Source: Paenibacillus sp. FSL H7-0326 (GTDB taxonomy: Bacteria > Bacillota > Bacilli > Paenibacillales > Paenibacillaceae). Taken from it: a stretch of 64,000 bases of DNA. Position numbers and translations under genes: made by a program. The stretch lies in the NCBI RefSeq assembly GCF_001955535.1, contig NZ_MPVN01000001.1, positions 186,001 through 250,000 of the forward strand, read 5' to 3'. This document shows positions 62,845 through 64,000 of the stretch, in pieces. Every line of letters starts with the position of its first letter. Position 1 is the first letter of the stretch. A model generated the notes under the pieces. That model ran no database searches. It worked only from the letters and a program-made list of their open reading frames with translations, and was not told the DNA's origin.

Positions 62845-62930
62845 ATGGGGATGCCATCTTCGTTTTACCGTTCAACTTATCTCTTTTTTCTTATTATCAC
62901 TTTCAATATTATTTCACGCTTTGATACATT

Positions 62931-62958
62931 TTTTCTTTGTGATATTATATATGTAATA
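62931..62958 (+). promoter_or_regulatory. Promoter of the antisense RNA of the type I module
   Basis: TTGATA (62931-62936) and TATTAT (62953-62958) are separated by 16 bases. Transcription would start near 62965 on the plus strand, opposite the 3' end of the toxin gene. Confidence 0.65.
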
Positions 62959-62964
62959 AAGACC

Positions 62965-63075
62965 AAGTGCAGCGAACACTTGGTCAGTACAATTGGCTTG
63001 GATGGTCTATTCCCTTCTAAGTCGTAAAAGAACAAAACCCACCTCTGGCCTCAACCTTTGGGTGGGTTTTTACTT
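62965..63075 (+). ncRNA. Predicted antisense RNA antitoxin (RatA-like)
   Basis: The predicted transcript of about 110 bases begins near 62965 and contains a perfect 9-bp hairpin, GACCAAGTG (62971-62979) with CACTTGGTC (62987-62995). It ends at a terminator in which AAAACCCACC (63034-63043) pairs with GGTGGGTTTT (63061-63070), followed by T residues. It runs against the 3' end of the holin-like toxin gene, like the RatA arrangement for txpA. It is inferred from promoter, hairpins and terminator, with no direct evidence. Confidence 0.55.
63034..63071. terminator. Bidirectional terminator of the toxin and antisense RNA
   Basis: AAAACCCACC (63034-63043) pairs with GGTGGGTTTT (63061-63070). It has T runs on both strands, and the toxin stop codon (63070-63072) lies at its edge. 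Confidence 0.75.
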
Positions 63076-63165
63076 TTTCTTGTTGTTATTATTGATGTAT
63101 GTTAAAAGAGCAAGAATGAACGTCCCAAAGAGGAACATAATCGTTAATGCATCTTTCACTTCCAT
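63070..63165 (-). CDS. Holin-like type I toxin (TxpA/BsrG-like), 31 aa
   Basis: ATG 63165 to TAA at 63070-63072 gives 31 residues with one hydrophobic helix (TIMFLFGTFILALLTYI) and a basic NNNNKKK tail. It resembles the putative holin-like toxins of Bacillales (short start, a FGTF motif, a Lys-rich end). AAAGGAGG lies 6-8 bases upstream. Start codon and ribosome site can be buried in a stem (CATGG/CCATG at 63162-63195 with CCTT/AAGG inside), a feature of type I toxin mRNAs. It lies inside the cassette bounded by S3. Confidence 0.75.
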   Translation of the reverse strand: MEVKDALTIMFLFGTFILALLTYINNNNKKK

Positions 63166-63292
63166 GGCTTCACCTCCTTTCGAAGGGAAACCATGCCCAC
63201 CCATGATTCAATTGTAGTTATATTTTACCTTTATTTATAACTGCGTACAAGTGTTCTTGATTTGGTTTACAATCTCTATCTTGCATCCCTTT

Positions 63293-63361
63293 CATATAAC
63301 TCTTTTATCTCTGAACTTCGCGAATAACTTCTTCACTTAAATATTCGCGCAATTGTTGAAC
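63293..63361 (-). repeat. Cassette start box and degenerate site S4
   Basis: On the minus strand the box GTTATATG (63293-63300 in plus coordinates) is the start of the toxin cassette. To the right, CGCGAATA and TATTCGCG form an 8-bp stem and GTTCAAC closes the element at 63355-63361. The spacer between stem and box is longer than in S1-S3. It may be a short attC variant or the attachment site at the start of the array. Confidence 0.4.
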
Positions 63362-63568
63362 TGTCCTGCTCTTTCGTAATAGCGTTCATTCTTAAGAAAT
63401 TAAAATCCTGCCAGTACTTATGTATTCATCACTTCGTTTTTACGCAGGAAGCAACGCAAAAAAGCTGGCTTATAAAGACCAGCTTAAACAGTTCATCTAT
63501 TAATTCGCAGTAATATCACTCCTGTGGCTTTCTAAACCTTGTCCGGTTACCCACCCCGTTCGGTGAAC
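63362..63568. other. Intergenic region right of the cassette cluster
   Basis: Apart from the terminator at 63458-63485, no gene or integrase fragment is visible in this AT-rich stretch. Confidence 0.45.
63458..63485 (-). terminator. Terminator of the SGNH hydrolase gene
   Basis: AAGCTGG (63462-63468) pairs with CCAGCTT (63479-63485), and the A run on its left gives T residues on the minus strand. Confidence 0.8.
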
Positions 63569-64000
63569 TTAAACTTTTACTGCATCCAGCCATGCTCTTG
63601 CAATGAGGGCATGTCCTGCATCTGTTGGATGCACACCGTCTCCTGCCCAGTAGGCTGGCTCCGCCTTGGTACTCGCTTGAGCAAACAGGCCATCCAGCGG
63701 CACATAATATGTTCCGAATTCACGAGCCAGCTCTCGAATGGCATGAATTTTTGGATCAAGATCTACTCTCCATCCCTTGCGATCTTCCGGAACAGGCAGT
63801 ACGAACGGTTCTATTAACACGATATTCGCATTCGTATGCTCTTTGGTCCGCACAAGCAGCTCACGATATGTACGATAAAATTCATCTGCAGAAGTCTCTG
63901 CCTTGGAATCGTACCAGCGCCACGTATCATTGATTCCAATATATATGGACACCCATGTTGGGTTATGCGCCAGGCAATCCTGCTCCCACCTTTGCTCAAG
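63569..64000 (-). CDS. SGNH/GDSL-type esterase, C-terminal part
   Basis: The frame is open to the window edge, so the N-terminus is missing. The visible 143 residues include WVSIYIGINDTWR (the block III-type GxND, about 16-28) and DGVHPTDAGH (the catalytic Asp-x-x-His, about 121-130). This matches bacterial SGNH hydrolases that deacylate carbohydrates or lipids. The nucleophilic Ser lies outside the window. It is a normal chromosomal gene to the right of the cassette cluster. Confidence 0.85.
   Translation of the reverse strand, partial: LEQRWEQDCLAHNPTWVSIYIGINDTWRWYDSKAETSADEFYRTYRELLVRTKEHTNANIVLIEPFVLPVPEDRKGWRVDLDPKIHAIRELAREFGTYYVPLDGLFAQASTKAEPAYWAGDGVHPTDAGHALIARAWLDAVKV

Larger units (their letters stand above)
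60981..63300 (-). mobile_element. Integron-like cassette cluster without a visible integrase
   Basis: Read on the minus strand, small genes are each followed by a 100-160-bp imperfect palindrome with outer boxes RYYYAAC and GTTRRRY-like and inner ATTCACG/CGTGAAT. For three consecutive units the box that starts the unit is the complement of the box at its own end. The pairs are CATATAAC (63293-63300 and 62837-62844), CATCTAAC (62697-62704 and 62137-62144) and CGGATAAC (61984-61991 and 61272-61279). This is the rule for integron cassettes. Genes lie close to these sites and are AT-rich. No tyrosine integrase gene is present in the window. Confidence 0.7.

Noticed and set aside
60140..64000. Integron integrase gene
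   Set aside because: I searched both strands of the cassette region and its flanks for tyrosine recombinase motifs and found none. If an integrase exists it lies outside the window.

Overview
The window reads like the chromosome of a spore-forming Gram-positive of the Paenibacillus type. Strong AGGAGG-type ribosome sites, frequent TTG/GTG starts, a YjcZ-like small protein, a secreted copper-amine-oxidase-fold/PKD protein and a B. subtilis-style fatty-acid degradation locus (fadF-fadN-fadA-fadE, fadR-etfB-etfA) all fit this. The assignment is inference from gene content; no rRNA or tRNA gene was seen.

Layout. 1-17 kb holds ordinary single genes: a CHASE3 sensor (cut by the window edge), Nudix and sugar-isomerase genes, a CBS protein, a DUF2243/CtaG membrane pair, threonine aldolase, GNAT, LysR, a large secreted PKD protein, a RodA/FtsW homologue, a Na+/alanine symporter, MATE and AraC genes and a lipoprotein. 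17-27 kb is one metabolic module. A seven-gene operon (ureohydrolase, peptide/nickel-type ABC transporter, MFS) and a second ureohydrolase gene flank an AmiR-like ANTAR regulator. Each ureohydrolase is preceded by a consensus promoter and a related leader RNA ending in a terminator. 27-45 kb holds catalase, short-chain and Gfo/Idh oxidoreductases, an amidase with an N-terminal extension, an aldo/keto reductase, a radical SAM protein, a SulP transporter, a serine-recombinase-like protein that has lost catalytic residues, CsaA, two BNR-type proteins, an oligo-1,6-glucosidase and two glycosyltransferases.

45-59.5 kb is a complete beta-oxidation locus: thioesterase, acyl-CoA ligase, FadE, FadA, FadN and the FeS protein FadF on the minus strand, divergent from fadR-etfB-etfA. 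A near-perfect FadR operator and a candidate CcpA site lie between the two units. A 303-bp tandem repeat (2.8 copies) interrupts the operon between fadA and fadE. A second repeat, a 209-bp dimer of two ~105-bp monomers, follows etfA.

60-63.3 kb is the most unusual stretch. Small AT-rich genes on the minus strand (a membrane protein, a lipoprotein, a HIT-family gene broken by one TGA, and a holin-like type I toxin with an antisense RNA) are separated by imperfect palindromes. These palindromes have the architecture of integron attC sites. For three consecutive cassettes the terminal boxes match over 9 nt, as expected of a circularised integron cassette. No integrase gene is visible in the window, so this looks like an integrase-less attC cluster, which would be surprising in this lineage.
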